Shown piece by piece: positions 10,501 through 20,378 of a stretch of DNA of 64,000 bases (positions within the stretch are counted from its first letter, which is position 1; each line of letters begins with the position of its first letter). Under the pieces are notes generated by a model, which did no database searches, had not been told where the DNA came from, and was given only the letters and a program-made list of their open reading frames with translations. This DNA comes from JAHECQ01 sp047638695 (GTDB taxonomy: Bacteria; Actinomycetota; Acidimicrobiia; Acidimicrobiales; SZUA-35). Made by a program: the position numbers and the translations under genes. The stretch is from NCBI GenBank assembly GCA_047638695.1, contig JBLINY010000013.1, positions 1 to 64,000 of the forward strand, given 5' to 3'.

Positions 10501-12138
10501 AGCTACCCGGTCGGAAGGTTTACCCGTGGATTGCCAAGACTCGGCACTCGACGCCAGGCGTCGGCCTCATCTCGCCACCGCCTCATCACGACATTTACTC
10601 GATCGAGGACCTGGCGCAGCTCATCCACGATCTCAAGAACGCCAATCCCGACGCACGAGTGCACGTGAAACTGGTCGCCGAGGCTGGAGTCGGCACTGTT
10701 GCGGCGGGCGTCTCAAAGGCCAAATCCGATGTTGTACTCATCTCGGGACACGATGGCGGTACCGGCGCATCGCCTCTGACTTCGCTGAAACATGCTGGCG
10801 GCCCGTGGGAACTCGGTTTGGCCGAGACTCAACAAACGCTACTGCTCAACGATCTCCGCGATCGCATCGTGGTCCAGGTCGACGGCCAGATTAAGACCGG
10901 TCGCGATGTCGTTGTCGCCGCGCTGCTGGGCGGCGAAGAATTCGGCTTCGCGACCGCGCCCCTGGTTGTTTCTGGCTGCATCATGATGCGGGTGTGCCAC
11001 CTCGACACCTGCCCGGTTGGCGTAGCTACCCAGAACCCCGAGCTCCGGGCCAAATTCAGTGGGAAGCCGGAATTCGTCGAAACCTTCTTCGAATACATCG
11101 CCGAGGAGGTACGCGAGTACCTCGCTGAGCTGGGATTTCGATCGATCGAGGAGGCCATCGGCCGGGCCGAAGTACTCGACAAGACCGAGGCAATCGAGCA
11201 CTGGAAGGCAGCAGGGCTCGACCTGGCACCCATTCTGTATGTCCCCGAAATCGACGACGGCGCGTCCCGCTTCCAAGTCAAGACACAGGACCACGGTCTC
11301 GACCAGGCCCTCGATCAGGAACTGCTGGTGGCGTGCGCGCCTGCGGTCGAAAACGGCCAGCCCGTGCGCATCCAGCGCCCGATCCGCAATGTCAATCGCA
11401 CCGTTGGCACCCTTCTGGGCCACCACGTCACCAAGATTCACGGAGGCGCCGGCCTTCCCGACGACACGATTCAGATCGACTTCACTGGCTCTGCTGGCAA
11501 CTCCTTCGGAGCGTTCGTGCCGAAGGGCATCACGCTCCGGCTCGAGGGCGACGCCAACGACTATGTCGGCAAGGGGCTGTCTGGAGGCCGGATGGCAGTA
11601 TTTCCTCCGAAGACCTCGACCTTCGTGGCTGAAGACAACGTCATTGCCGGCAACGTGATCCTGTACGGCGCCACAGGCGGCGAGTTGTACCTCAGAGGTC
11701 AGGTCGGCGAACGCTTCTGCGTTCGCAACTCAGGCGCAACAGCCGTCGTCGAGGGTGTCGGTGACCACGGCTGTGAGTACATGACCGGCGGCCGGGCAGC
11801 CATTCTCGGTGCCACCGGCCGAAACTTTGGTGCCGGTATGTCCGGTGGCATTGTCTACGTCTACGACGAAGACGGCACCTTCCCTTCCCGAGTGAACTGG
11901 GAGATGGTCGAGCTCGATCCGCTCGATGTCGAGGATCAGGCAGATCTGAGAACAATGGTCGAAGCCCACCAACGAGAGACAGGGTCGGCAGTTGCCGACC
12001 GCTTGCTCGAGGATTGGGCCAATGAACTGGAACGGTTCGTGAAAGTCATGCCAACCGACTACAAGCGAGTGATACTCGCTCAACGCGAAGCCGAGGCGGC
12101 CGGCACTGACCCGATTGCTGCGATCATGGAGGCCGCTC

Positions 12139-12146
<8 letters not shown>
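7527..12146 (+). CDS. gltB: Glutamate synthase (NADPH), large alpha subunit
   Basis: A 1539-residue subunit that hydrolyses glutamine and transfers the ammonia to 2-oxoglutarate, making two glutamates. The glutaminase nucleophile is Cys47 in HDACGVSFVADL, exposed after removal of a propeptide of about 46 residues. The central and FMN-binding synthase domains follow, with GGTGASPLTSLKHAG and the [3Fe-4S] cysteines in CIMMRVCHLDTCPVG. The C-terminal GXGXG beta-helix domain is present. Length matches the family. The start is a TTG with a good AGGAG. It overlaps gltD by 8 nt, so the two subunits are translationally coupled. Confidence 0.97.
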
Positions 12147-13617
<1,471 letters not shown>

Positions 13618-13638
13618 CCGCCGAAGGTCGAGGGAGGG

Positions 13639-14367
13639 TTAGCTCGAGACTTCTTCGACCAGGCCCTCGAGCAACAGCCGATACAGCGATGAACAGACTC
13701 GGAAGGCGCTCTCGCCTGTCGAGTTAATGACATCGGCAACAGACCGACGGCCGTCGAGGAGCGAGAGATAACGCCACTCGTCGGCGGTGACGAGGCGCTC
13801 ATCGCCACCCTCGGGTAACGCCGGGCTGAGCTTGAACGAGATGGAGGTATTGGGGATCCGGGCCGCGATTTGACGCCAGATGTCGAGGCGCCGTTCGGCC
13901 TGAGCTCGTAACTCACCTACCGGTTCGGCGAAGCGCGTTCCGAGCGCGTGTGTGGGGCCGTCCTCGAATGCGTAGGCGCCCGCGACGGGAACCAGCAGCT
14001 CGAACAGGCCGGTCAGATTGTGTTCGTGAAGCAATCGGCCTAACACCGCTGCCCCACTGGAATCGCTGTCGGCCAGCTGACCCGCGACATCAGAATTCGG
14101 AGGCGAAAGCAACTGCTCGATCGCTTCGAGCGAAGAGATACCAGCGCCGAATAGGACCGAGGCGATATCTGGGCTCGAAGCCGTAGCGGCGAGATAGATC
14201 CGGCCTGCATCAAGCCACAGTTCGCCGCCCCCATCGATGCGGAGCACACCCGACCGTTGGCCAGTGGCGAGTTGCTCCAAAACTGCCGACAGGGGTGTCT
14301 GGCTGAGGTCGCCTTGGAGTGCTTCTGTAACCACGATTTCAGACGCTATCTCAAGGTCAGCGGTCAT
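13639..14367 (-). CDS. DUF4388 domain protein
   Basis: A 242-residue protein. The first ~90 residues match the DUF4388/PATAN pattern (LQGDLSQTPLSAVLEQLATG, then GVLRIDGGGELWLDAGRIYLA), found in bacterial signalling and gliding-type proteins and thought to mediate protein contacts. The rest includes a segment resembling a winged-helix-like tail (LSLLDGRRSVADVIN...AFRVCSSLYRLLLEGLVEE). It is divergent from the conservon kinase with a 74-nt gap, so the two may share control. No catalytic residues seen. Confidence 0.75.
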   Translation of the reverse strand: MTADLEIASEIVVTEALQGDLSQTPLSAVLEQLATGQRSGVLRIDGGGELWLDAGRIYLAATASSPDIASVLFGAGISSLEAIEQLLSPPNSDVAGQLADSDSSGAAVLGRLLHEHNLTGLFELLVPVAGAYAFEDGPTHALGTRFAEPVGELRAQAERRLDIWRQIAARIPNTSISFKLSPALPEGGDERLVTADEWRYLSLLDGRRSVADVINSTGESAFRVCSSLYRLLLEGLVEEVSS

Positions 14368-14441
14368 TGGCCGATGGACATGTGTGCCGGTCTCTCCGAT
14401 CGGCGTTTCACCCCCCAAAACTGCCGTGTTGCGAGAGGGCC

Positions 14442-16535
14442 ATGTTCAGTAACCTCACACTTCGAACCAAATTGGTAGCGATCGTTGTTCCACCGCTGGT
14501 GGTGCTCGCGGTCGTTGCTGCGTACGGCGTACTCCTCGGATTCCGAGGGGCCGAATCTATCGAGCAGATGTCGCAGGATGTCCGAACGCTGGGCGTCACT
14601 GCTCTGGCCTCGTTCCTGCTCAGTGCGCTCACCGTGATCGTGATTGGTCGGACCATCACCGACCCTCTTGATGAGCTCAGCACCGCCGCCGACGAACTTG
14701 CAAACGTGCGGCTGCCATTGCTGGTCGAATCACTTCGGACGCCGGGTATGGAAGCGCCGCAGTTCGCCCCGATCGAGATCGAGCAGAAGAACGACGAGCT
14801 GGGCAAGCTGGTCGTCGCCCTCAACGCAGTGCAGGACTCGGCTGCCCTCGTTGCGACGCAGCAGCAGAGCCTGGTGCGTGAGGGTCTCAGCGACCTTGTC
14901 GTCAACCTCGCACGTCGCAACCAGAGCCTGCTCGATCGCCAGATCGAGTTCATCGACAAGCTCGAGTCGAACGAGGAAGACCCCGATCGGCTCGAAGAGC
15001 TCTTCGGTCTCGACCATCTCGCGACCCGAATGCGCCGCAACGCCGAGAGCCTCCTGGTTCTGGCCGGTGCCGAGAAGTCTCGTCGTCGTGGAGGCCCCGT
15101 AGCCATCGCCGACATCCTCCGAGTCGCCATGAGCGAAATCGAGGACTACCGCCACGTCCATCTGATGCAGATTGACGAGGCCGAGATCGGCGCTCAGGCG
15201 GCAGTCGATCTGGCTCACCTGCTTTCGGAGGTCATGGAGAACGCCACGCAATTCTCTCCACCTGAAAGCCCGGTGGAGGTCAATGGTATGACGCAGCCCG
15301 ACGGCTGCTATCTAATCACCGTCGCCGACCATGGCCTCGGTATGACCGACGACCAGATCACCGCCTCCAACCACATCCTCGGCAACCCACCGGAGCTCGG
15401 TCTTAGTCTCTCTCGTTCACTTGGGTTCATCGTGATCGGCCGTCTGGCCAAGCGTCTCGAGGTCGAGGTCGAATTGGCCTACACCGAAGGCGGCGGCATC
15501 ACGGCTCTTGTCCTCGTGCCAACAGCCATCCTCACCGGCAGTGTCGCCCCGATGGATGCGATGCCCGAGGGTGACGCCCTTCTCCACGCTGACGCTCTTC
15601 CCCACGCTGACGTGATGCCGGCACCGGGAGCACTCGACGGCATCCCGGCCGCCCTCGGCGGCGCACAGGCCCCGGCTGCGCTTGGCGGCAACGCTCTCAC
15701 CGGTGGCTCAATACCAACACCCGCTGCCATGCCAGCCCCTGTCGCCCCGGCTGGCGACGAGTCATGGGTTCCACCAGTTATGCCGGAGCGAGGCGCCAAT
15801 CCTCTGCTTCCGACGGCTGATGCCCCATCACCGGCTCCGGCCGCTCCGCCCGCTCCGGTTGCCGAACAGCCGCCGTCTGACGCTCTAGCCCGCCTTATGG
15901 GAACGGCCCCTGCAGCTGCTCCCTCGTTTGACGCTGCCCCCAGCTTCGACGCAGCGCCTGACTTCGATGCAGCCCAGTCATTCGACGCTGCCCCCAGCTT
16001 CGACGCAGCGCCTAGCTTCGATGCAGCCCAGTCATTCGACGCTCCGGCAGAGGATCCATTCGCTCCACCTGCCGATGCCATCGACCCGTTCGCCCCACCG
16101 CCCGGCACCGCTGACCCATTTAGTCAGCCTCCACCGGCGCAGCCCGATCCCTTCAGCGCTCAACCGGAGCCGCAGCAGGAGGACGTCTGGCAAGGTCCGA
16201 ATTTCGGTGCTCCAGTCGCCGGACCCGCGAATCTTGAGCAGGCGATGCCCAGCGGCGATCAGTTCGACGCTGGTATGGCAGCGCTGCTCGATCCGAACGC
16301 GACTCCCGCAGCCGATGCGGGAAACCCTCCCGGCGACGGAACGACGTCATCGGGACTGGTGAAGAGAGATCGTTCACAGTCGAAGGCCCCGACGAATGAG
16401 GGCCGCCCGATCAAGGCCAGCACCCGCAGTCCTGAAGAGGTTCGCGAGATGTTGGCCCGGTACCGGGACGGCCGTCATCGTCCCACTGGTGAGGCCAACC
16501 CAATGAGCAGTTTCGAGAGCGGAGAACAGCAATGA
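14442..16535 (+). CDS. Conservon sensor histidine kinase (CvnA-like)
   Basis: A 697-residue membrane kinase. Two membrane segments lie near residues 12-33 and 50-70, with only a short loop between them, so it lacks the large extracellular sensor of many Streptomyces relatives. A HAMP-like region follows, then the conserved LDHLATRMRR block and a GHKL ATPase domain with N box (EVMENATQFSPP) and G1 box (VADHGLGMTDDQ). After about residue 390 the protein is a long Pro/Ala-rich disordered tail holding SFDAAP repeats. In Streptomyces such kinases signal with the Roadblock/DUF742/GTPase genes that follow here. The ATG at 14442 has GAGAGG upstream. It overlaps the next gene by 4 nt. Confidence 0.88.
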   Translation: MFSNLTLRTKLVAIVVPPLVVLAVVAAYGVLLGFRGAESIEQMSQDVRTLGVTALASFLLSALTVIVIGRTITDPLDELSTAADELANVRLPLLVESLRTPGMEAPQFAPIEIEQKNDELGKLVVALNAVQDSAALVATQQQSLVREGLSDLVVNLARRNQSLLDRQIEFIDKLESNEEDPDRLEELFGLDHLATRMRRNAESLLVLAGAEKSRRRGGPVAIADILRVAMSEIEDYRHVHLMQIDEAEIGAQAAVDLAHLLSEVMENATQFSPPESPVEVNGMTQPDGCYLITVADHGLGMTDDQITASNHILGNPPELGLSLSRSLGFIVIGRLAKRLEVEVELAYTEGGGITALVLVPTAILTGSVAPMDAMPEGDALLHADALPHADVMPAPGALDGIPAALGGAQAPAALGGNALTGGSIPTPAAMPAPVAPAGDESWVPPVMPERGANPLLPTADAPSPAPAAPPAPVAEQPPSDALARLMGTAPAAAPSFDAAPSFDAAPDFDAAQSFDAAPSFDAAPSFDAAQSFDAPAEDPFAPPADAIDPFAPPPGTADPFSQPPPAQPDPFSAQPEPQQEDVWQGPNFGAPVAGPANLEQAMPSGDQFDAGMAALLDPNATPAADAGNPPGDGTTSSGLVKRDRSQSKAPTNEGRPIKASTRSPEEVREMLARYRDGRHRPTGEANPMSSFESGEQQ
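15930..16037 (+). repeat. 54-bp tandem repeat inside the kinase tail
   Basis: Two nearly identical 54-bp units (15930-15983 and 15984-16037), each made of three 18-bp subunits encoding variants of SFDAAP/SFDAAQ. The first and second units differ by a GA/AG swap in the third subunit. The near identity at DNA level implies a recent duplication or ongoing slippage. The reading frame is preserved. Confidence 0.9.
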
Positions 16536-16954
16536 CCGTCATGAGCACCCAGGCCAGCAACGTCAACTGGCTGGTCAACAACTTTGTTGAACGAGTCCCT
16601 GGCGTTACCGAAGCCGTCGTTGTTTCATCGGACGGCCTCCCGATTGCCGGCTCAGCCGGACTCGATCGCGACGCCGTCGACCGCTTCTCAGCCGTCTCCT
16701 CAGGCCTCATCGGCCTGGCGTATGGCGCAGCCGGCCGTTTCGGCGGCGGGGCAGTCACCGAGGTCATCGTCGAGATGGAGAACGCTTTTCTCTTCGTCAC
16801 TGGCATCAGCGACGGTTCGCTCCTCGCCACGATGGCCCAGGCCGGCGCCGACGTCGGTCTGGTCGCCTACGAGATGGCAGTTCTGGTCGAGAAGACAGGC
16901 GCAATGCTCACGCCTCAACTGCGAGCAGAACTGCAGGCGGCGCTTCCGGCATGA
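16532..16954 (+). CDS. Roadblock/LC7 domain protein (CvnB-like)
   Basis: A 140-residue Roadblock/LC7 (MglB-type) protein. The pattern VPGVTEAVVVSSDGLPIAGS at residues 23-42 and the later GSLLATMAQAGADVGLVAYEM are typical. In other bacteria such proteins act as regulators or GTPase-activating partners for small Ras-like GTPases. The ATGA overlap with the kinase and another 4-nt overlap with the DUF742 gene show a tight operon. Confidence 0.93.
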   Translation: MTVMSTQASNVNWLVNNFVERVPGVTEAVVVSSDGLPIAGSAGLDRDAVDRFSAVSSGLIGLAYGAAGRFGGGAVTEVIVEMENAFLFVTGISDGSLLATMAQAGADVGLVAYEMAVLVEKTGAMLTPQLRAELQAALPA

Positions 16955-17316
16955 GCGAGAACGAGATCGACGCCTTCACCTCCCTGCGGGTGCGGCCTTA
17001 CCTCCTGACAGGAGGCAGGACGCGCAGCGCAGTTGATTTACCAATGGAAGCTCTGGTTCAGAGCACACCGGATGGGACAGCACGTCTCCCGACGCTCGAT
17101 CACGAACGTCGGCGGATCGTCCAGCTGTGCGGACAACCCCAGTCAATCGCTGAGGTCTCAGCCCATCTCAACATTCATCTCCAGGTCGCTCGAGTGCTCG
17201 TTGGCGATCTCGTCAGCGAAGGCTTAGTGGCTACCCACACCGCATCTACTGAATCCAGCGACCGTCCTGATCTGCAACTCCTCGAACGAGTCCTCGACGG
17301 CCTGCAGACCTTGTGA
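16951..17316 (+). CDS. DUF742 protein (CvnC-like)
   Basis: A 121-residue soluble protein with the DUF742 hallmark near its start (VRPYLLTGGRTRS) and a helix-turn-helix-like C-terminal part (SIAEVSAHLNIHLQVARVLVGDLVSEGLV). It is the third member of the conservon and probably links the kinase or Roadblock protein to the GTPase; its exact role is unknown in the family. Starts in an ATGA overlap. Confidence 0.9.
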   Translation: MSENEIDAFTSLRVRPYLLTGGRTRSAVDLPMEALVQSTPDGTARLPTLDHERRRIVQLCGQPQSIAEVSAHLNIHLQVARVLVGDLVSEGLVATHTASTESSDRPDLQLLERVLDGLQTL

Positions 17317-17323
17317 GGGAATC

Positions 17324-17887
17324 ATGAGTAACCCCATTCCAGTAAAAATCGTGGTCGCCGGAGGCTTCGCAGTCGGCAAGAGCACCTTCGTGTCCTCCAT
17401 CTCCGACATCGAGCCGCTAACGACCGAAGCAGCAATGACCAAGGTCAGCGAGGGCATCGACGATCTCGGCGACGCCACGTCCAAGAAGTCGACAACGGTC
17501 GCTATGGACTTCGGCCGCGTGGCCCTGAGCAACGACTTGGTGCTGTACCTGTTCGGCACCCCGGGTCAGGATCGCTTCCACTTCATGTGGGACGAATTGG
17601 TTCGTGGCGCCATAGGCGCTGTCGTTCTTGTTGACACCGGCCGTCTTGACCAGTGTTTCCCCGCGGTGGACTACATGGAGCGCGCCGGCGTTCCCTTCAT
17701 CGTCGCGGTGAACGCGTTCGATGGCGTGCTGAGACACCACCCCGATGACGTGCGCGAAGCGTTGGATATTCCGGCCCACATCCCGGTGGTCGTAACCGAC
17801 GCTCGCCATCAGGCGGCCGTCCGCGACAGTCTGGTGAACCTGGTTCGTCATGCCATGGCGACGGCGCACGCTCAGACATCAGCCTGA
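17324..17887 (+). CDS. Conservon small GTPase (CvnD-like)
   Basis: A 187-residue ATP/GTP-binding protein. The P-loop is GGFAVGKST near residue 13. The switch II-type motif LFGTPGQDRF is present, and VAVNAFDG stands where Ras-like proteins have NKxD. It completes the four-gene conservon and likely cycles between GTP and GDP under control of the Roadblock protein. The ATG is preceded by GAGGGA. Confidence 0.93.
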   Translation: MSNPIPVKIVVAGGFAVGKSTFVSSISDIEPLTTEAAMTKVSEGIDDLGDATSKKSTTVAMDFGRVALSNDLVLYLFGTPGQDRFHFMWDELVRGAIGAVVLVDTGRLDQCFPAVDYMERAGVPFIVAVNAFDGVLRHHPDDVREALDIPAHIPVVVTDARHQAAVRDSLVNLVRHAMATAHAQTSA

Positions 17888-17933
17888 GCGTGACTTGGCG
17901 GACTGACTACGACCTGGGCTAAGTCCTAGGTCT

Positions 17934-18644
17934 GTGCCTGCCGCCTCATCTGTAGTTCCTGTTTCTCTGATCGACGGGATCGCGACCACACGTTCGATCC
18001 GTCGCTACACCGACGACCCCATTCCCGACGACGACCTCTCGACGATTCTGTTCTCGGCCACGCGGGCCCCTACCGGTTCGAACCGGCAGGGCTTTCGCTT
18101 CGTCGTGCTGCGAGACGGGCCGGTTGCTGCTGAAGCAAAAGCCGTTCTCGGCCGAGCGTTCCGCGAAGGCTGGAGCTCGAAGCGAGCAGGCGATGGGTAC
18201 GACGCTGGCACCGGTGCGGTCGACGACAGCCCGAAGGCCAGAACGGCCCGAGCCATGCAGTATTTCGTCGACAATTTCGAAAAAACGCCGGTGGTAGTTC
18301 TTCCATGCGTCGAGATCCGTCACGGCGGAATCCAAGACGGAGCATCGATCTATCCGGCTTGTCAGAACCTACTTCTCGCTGCCCGCGCCCTCGGGTACGG
18401 CGGCGTATTGACCGGTTGGCATCGTATGGTCGAAAGCGAGCTGATGGCGCTGATTGGCATCCCCGATGACTTCGCCATCGCCGGCTGTATTCCGCTCGGG
18501 AAACCCCAGGGAAATCATGGGACGGTACGACGCCGCCCCGTGACCGAACTGGTCTTCGACGACACCTGGGAGGCATCGGCCCCCTGGATCACCGAACCCG
18601 AAGGCACCCGCCACACCAGCGCCGGCCCCAAGAAAATCAGCTAA
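17934..18644 (+). CDS. Nitroreductase family protein
   Basis: A 236-residue flavoprotein of the nitroreductase fold. RSIRRYTDDPIPDDDL at the N-terminus and ATRAPTGSNRQGFRFVVL are the FMN-binding signature; ALGYGGVLTGWH lies near the C-terminal binding loop. Such enzymes reduce nitro compounds, quinones or other acceptors using NAD(P)H, and several actinobacterial ones are annotated only at family level. The GTG start is close to TAAGTCCTAGGTC, which may hold a promoter. Its substrate is unknown. Confidence 0.85.
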   Translation: MPAASSVVPVSLIDGIATTRSIRRYTDDPIPDDDLSTILFSATRAPTGSNRQGFRFVVLRDGPVAAEAKAVLGRAFREGWSSKRAGDGYDAGTGAVDDSPKARTARAMQYFVDNFEKTPVVVLPCVEIRHGGIQDGASIYPACQNLLLAARALGYGGVLTGWHRMVESELMALIGIPDDFAIAGCIPLGKPQGNHGTVRRRPVTELVFDDTWEASAPWITEPEGTRHTSAGPKKIS

Positions 18645-18660
18645 CCCGCCCGAAGGAACC

Positions 18661-18852
18661 AGATCGCCAAAGGCTTGAGGCGCCAGCCGAAACAACCAAA
18701 GGCTTGAGGCGGAGCCGAAACAACCAAAGGGGCCTTGAGGCGCCAGCCGAAACAACTAGAGGGCTGGCGACGGAGGAGCCAGCACCACCGACGACACCCA
18801 GATCGCCAACGGCTTGAGGCGCCAGCCGAAACAAGTCAAAGAGCCGAAACAA
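18661..18852. repeat. Intergenic array of imperfect ~22-bp direct repeats
   Basis: The core GAGGCGCCAGCCGAAACA occurs in full near 18674-18695, 18734-18755 and 18813-18834, with a deleted copy at 18703-18723 and a partial copy at 18842-18852 touching the hydrolase stop codon. A longer unit beginning GATCGCCAA is repeated at 18662 and 18801. Spacing is irregular (29 to 79 nt), so this is not a CRISPR. Otherwise the 208-nt gap between the two convergent genes holds no recognisable gene. Confidence 0.8.
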
Positions 18853-19536
18853 CTAGAAGGGCGCCGCGCCGAGGTGGTCGAGCCCTTGTTCGACGAAGGC
18901 GAATGCCTTGGGAAGCCCAAAGTGGTCGATGCCTTTGAGCGTCACCAACTGGGCGTCGGGGATGGCTTCGGCCAGCGGCTCTCCGGGACCGGCGAAGTCT
19001 TTGTCACCAATGATGACCAGGGTCGGGGCCGTGATCTGCCCCAGCTGTTCGCGGCCGAGTTCGGGTGCTGACCGTCGAAGGAACGCAGCTAAGGCCAACG
19101 GATCGTTACCGTTCTCTTCGGCCATGGTTTTGAAGTGTTGGTTGACAAGGTTGTCGGGGTCACCCCGACCCTCGAGCGCATCGAGGATGGGGTTGCCGTC
19201 TGGCTCTTTGAACAGTCGACCGCCCATGCCGCCTACAACGATGCGGCCGAATCGCTCGGGTTCGGCCGATGCCAGGCACATCACAATGCGGGCGCCGGCC
19301 GAGTAACCAACAGCGTCGACCTGTTGTCCTTCCGGCAGTTGGGCTCGCACCAACTCCTCGACAGCGGCGTAGGCATCAGTGTCGTGAGGTTTCGGGGCCG
19401 ATCCGTGGCCGAGAAGATCTGGAGCGATGACCTCGCGACCTGCTTCGCGCAACAGGTCGACCCAGCCCGGTTCTACCCACGTGCGTTGGGCCGAAGTTGT
19501 GAAACCGTGGACGAGCAGAACAGGGTTGCCGCTCAT
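18853..19536 (-). CDS. Alpha/beta-hydrolase
   Basis: A 227-residue alpha/beta-hydrolase fold protein. It opens with PVLLVHGFTTS (oxyanion HG motif), the nucleophile elbow is GYSAGAR, an acid lies in IIGDKD, and the catalytic histidine is in GIDHFGL. The length is on the short side but all core elements are present. Probably an esterase or small-molecule hydrolase; the substrate cannot be read from sequence. Its start overlaps the upstream 75-residue gene by 4 nt. Confidence 0.85.
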   Translation of the reverse strand: MSGNPVLLVHGFTTSAQRTWVEPGWVDLLREAGREVIAPDLLGHGSAPKPHDTDAYAAVEELVRAQLPEGQQVDAVGYSAGARIVMCLASAEPERFGRIVVGGMGGRLFKEPDGNPILDALEGRGDPDNLVNQHFKTMAEENGNDPLALAAFLRRSAPELGREQLGQITAPTLVIIGDKDFAGPGEPLAEAIPDAQLVTLKGIDHFGLPKAFAFVEQGLDHLGAAPF

Positions 19537-19760
19537 GCCAGCCTCAGCATCGGGGCGGCGGCTTCTTCGTCATCGAGGCGCCGGACGGTCGTAATGTCCG
19601 CCGTTCGGAAACTCGCCAACCTTGTACTCCACGAATCGATTACGTGGCGATCGGAGTCCAACGAGAAGAAGGTCGTCAGCGGACCCTCCTGTTGGTACGC
19701 GTCGGCCATCGGAATTTCTTCGATGTGGTCATCGGACAGGGTCACGAGGAAGCGGGCCAT
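19533..19760 (-). CDS. Small conserved-looking protein of unknown function
   Basis: A 75-residue acidic protein (MARFLVTLSDDHIEEIPMADAY...). It overlaps the hydrolase start in an ATGA junction and has its own promoter-like TAGGTT 6 nt before the ATG, which argues that it is a real gene heading a two-gene operon. No domain recognised. Confidence 0.6.
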   Translation of the reverse strand: MARFLVTLSDDHIEEIPMADAYQQEGPLTTFFSLDSDRHVIDSWSTRLASFRTADITTVRRLDDEEAAAPMLRLA

Positions 19761-19766
19761 ACCTCA

Positions 19767-19772
19767 AACCTA
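19767..19772 (-). promoter_or_regulatory. Putative -10 box (leaderless) of the 75-residue gene
   Basis: Minus-strand TAGGTT followed by 6 nt (TGAGGT) and ATG at 19760. The GAGGT could also serve as a very close Shine-Dalgarno, so leaderless transcription is not certain. Confidence 0.4.
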
Positions 19773-20110
19773 GGACCACCTGGCTGTGTGGAACCAGTGC
19801 CATAACCATGTGGATTTCGCGTCTTGTCCACAGAAGCCAGGCTGAGGTCGGGCAGATAATGGTGGGGAGCCGGTTGTCGGCGGCCGGACAACCCTGTCTG
19901 AAAAGACCAGATGGTGACCGGTCTGGGACCGGTCACCATCTGATGTATTCCCCCGTTTACCCCCGGCGATTGCGAGCGGTGACGCTCGTCACATGGCCGG
20001 TAGCAGCAAGCTACGCAACCCTGGGCTGACATGTCAACACCACCGAAGGCAGACACGAGCACATAGGAACCGAACACTCGGCCCCAGGAGCCAGCGGTAT
20101 CGTACCGAGG
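19773..20110. other. Intergenic region without a recognisable gene
   Basis: 338 nt between divergent small genes. It holds a perfect long inverted repeat (listed separately) and one DnaA-box-like TTGTCCACA at 19824-19832. I see no credible coding frame or structural RNA. Confidence 0.5.
19908..19942. repeat. Perfect 16-bp inverted repeat with 3-nt loop
   Basis: CAGATGGTGACCGGTC at 19908-19923, loop TGG, then its exact reverse complement at 19927-19942. It would form a very stable hairpin in DNA or RNA. There is no U-tract on either side, so it is not a classic intrinsic terminator. Confidence 0.85.
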
Positions 20111-20353
20111 GTGGCCAGCGCAGCATCCCCGGTACCGAGGCCCGACGCGCTCGAGCGACCTCATCCCGACAGGTTGTCGCCCAGTCAGGCTGGTTATGCG
20201 GCCTGCCTCGATGCTCATGCAAGGGCGCTGGCGGCAGATGAATCAGGCTATTTCGACCCAGTGACAGGCTTGTTTGTGATGACGGCCAAGTATCTCCTCG
20301 ATCGCGACTGGTGTTGCGAGCGCGGCTGCCGCCACTGCCCGTATGTGCAGTAG
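20111..20353 (+). CDS. DUF5522 family protein
   Basis: An 80-residue protein. The C-terminal part YFDPVTGLFVMTAKYLLDRDWC followed by CCERGCRHCPY is the DUF5522 signature, a cysteine-rich ending (CC-x3-C-x2-C) that probably binds metal. The N-terminal ~25 residues (Pro-rich) are uncertain, and the true start could be internal. Function unknown. It lies 25 nt upstream of a crotonase gene. Confidence 0.75.
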   Translation: MASAASPVPRPDALERPHPDRLSPSQAGYAACLDAHARALAADESGYFDPVTGLFVMTAKYLLDRDWCCERGCRHCPYVQ

Positions 20354-20365
20354 TTGACCGTTCGG

Positions 20366-20371
20366 TAGGGT
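20366..20371 (+). promoter_or_regulatory. Putative -10 box (leaderless) of the crotonase gene
   Basis: TAGGGT followed by exactly 7 nt and the ATG at 20379. A TTGACC lies at 20354-20359, but the 6-nt spacer is too short for it to be the -35. Confidence 0.45.
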
Positions 20372-20378
20372 CGATGCC

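Noticed and set aside
18661..18852. CRISPR-like array
   Set aside because: Repeats are imperfect, only four or five, unevenly spaced, and there are no cas genes.
19801..19835. Replication origin or DnaA-binding cluster
   Set aside because: Only one good DnaA-like box (TTGTCCACA) is present, with no dnaA, dnaN or A+T-rich unwinding region.
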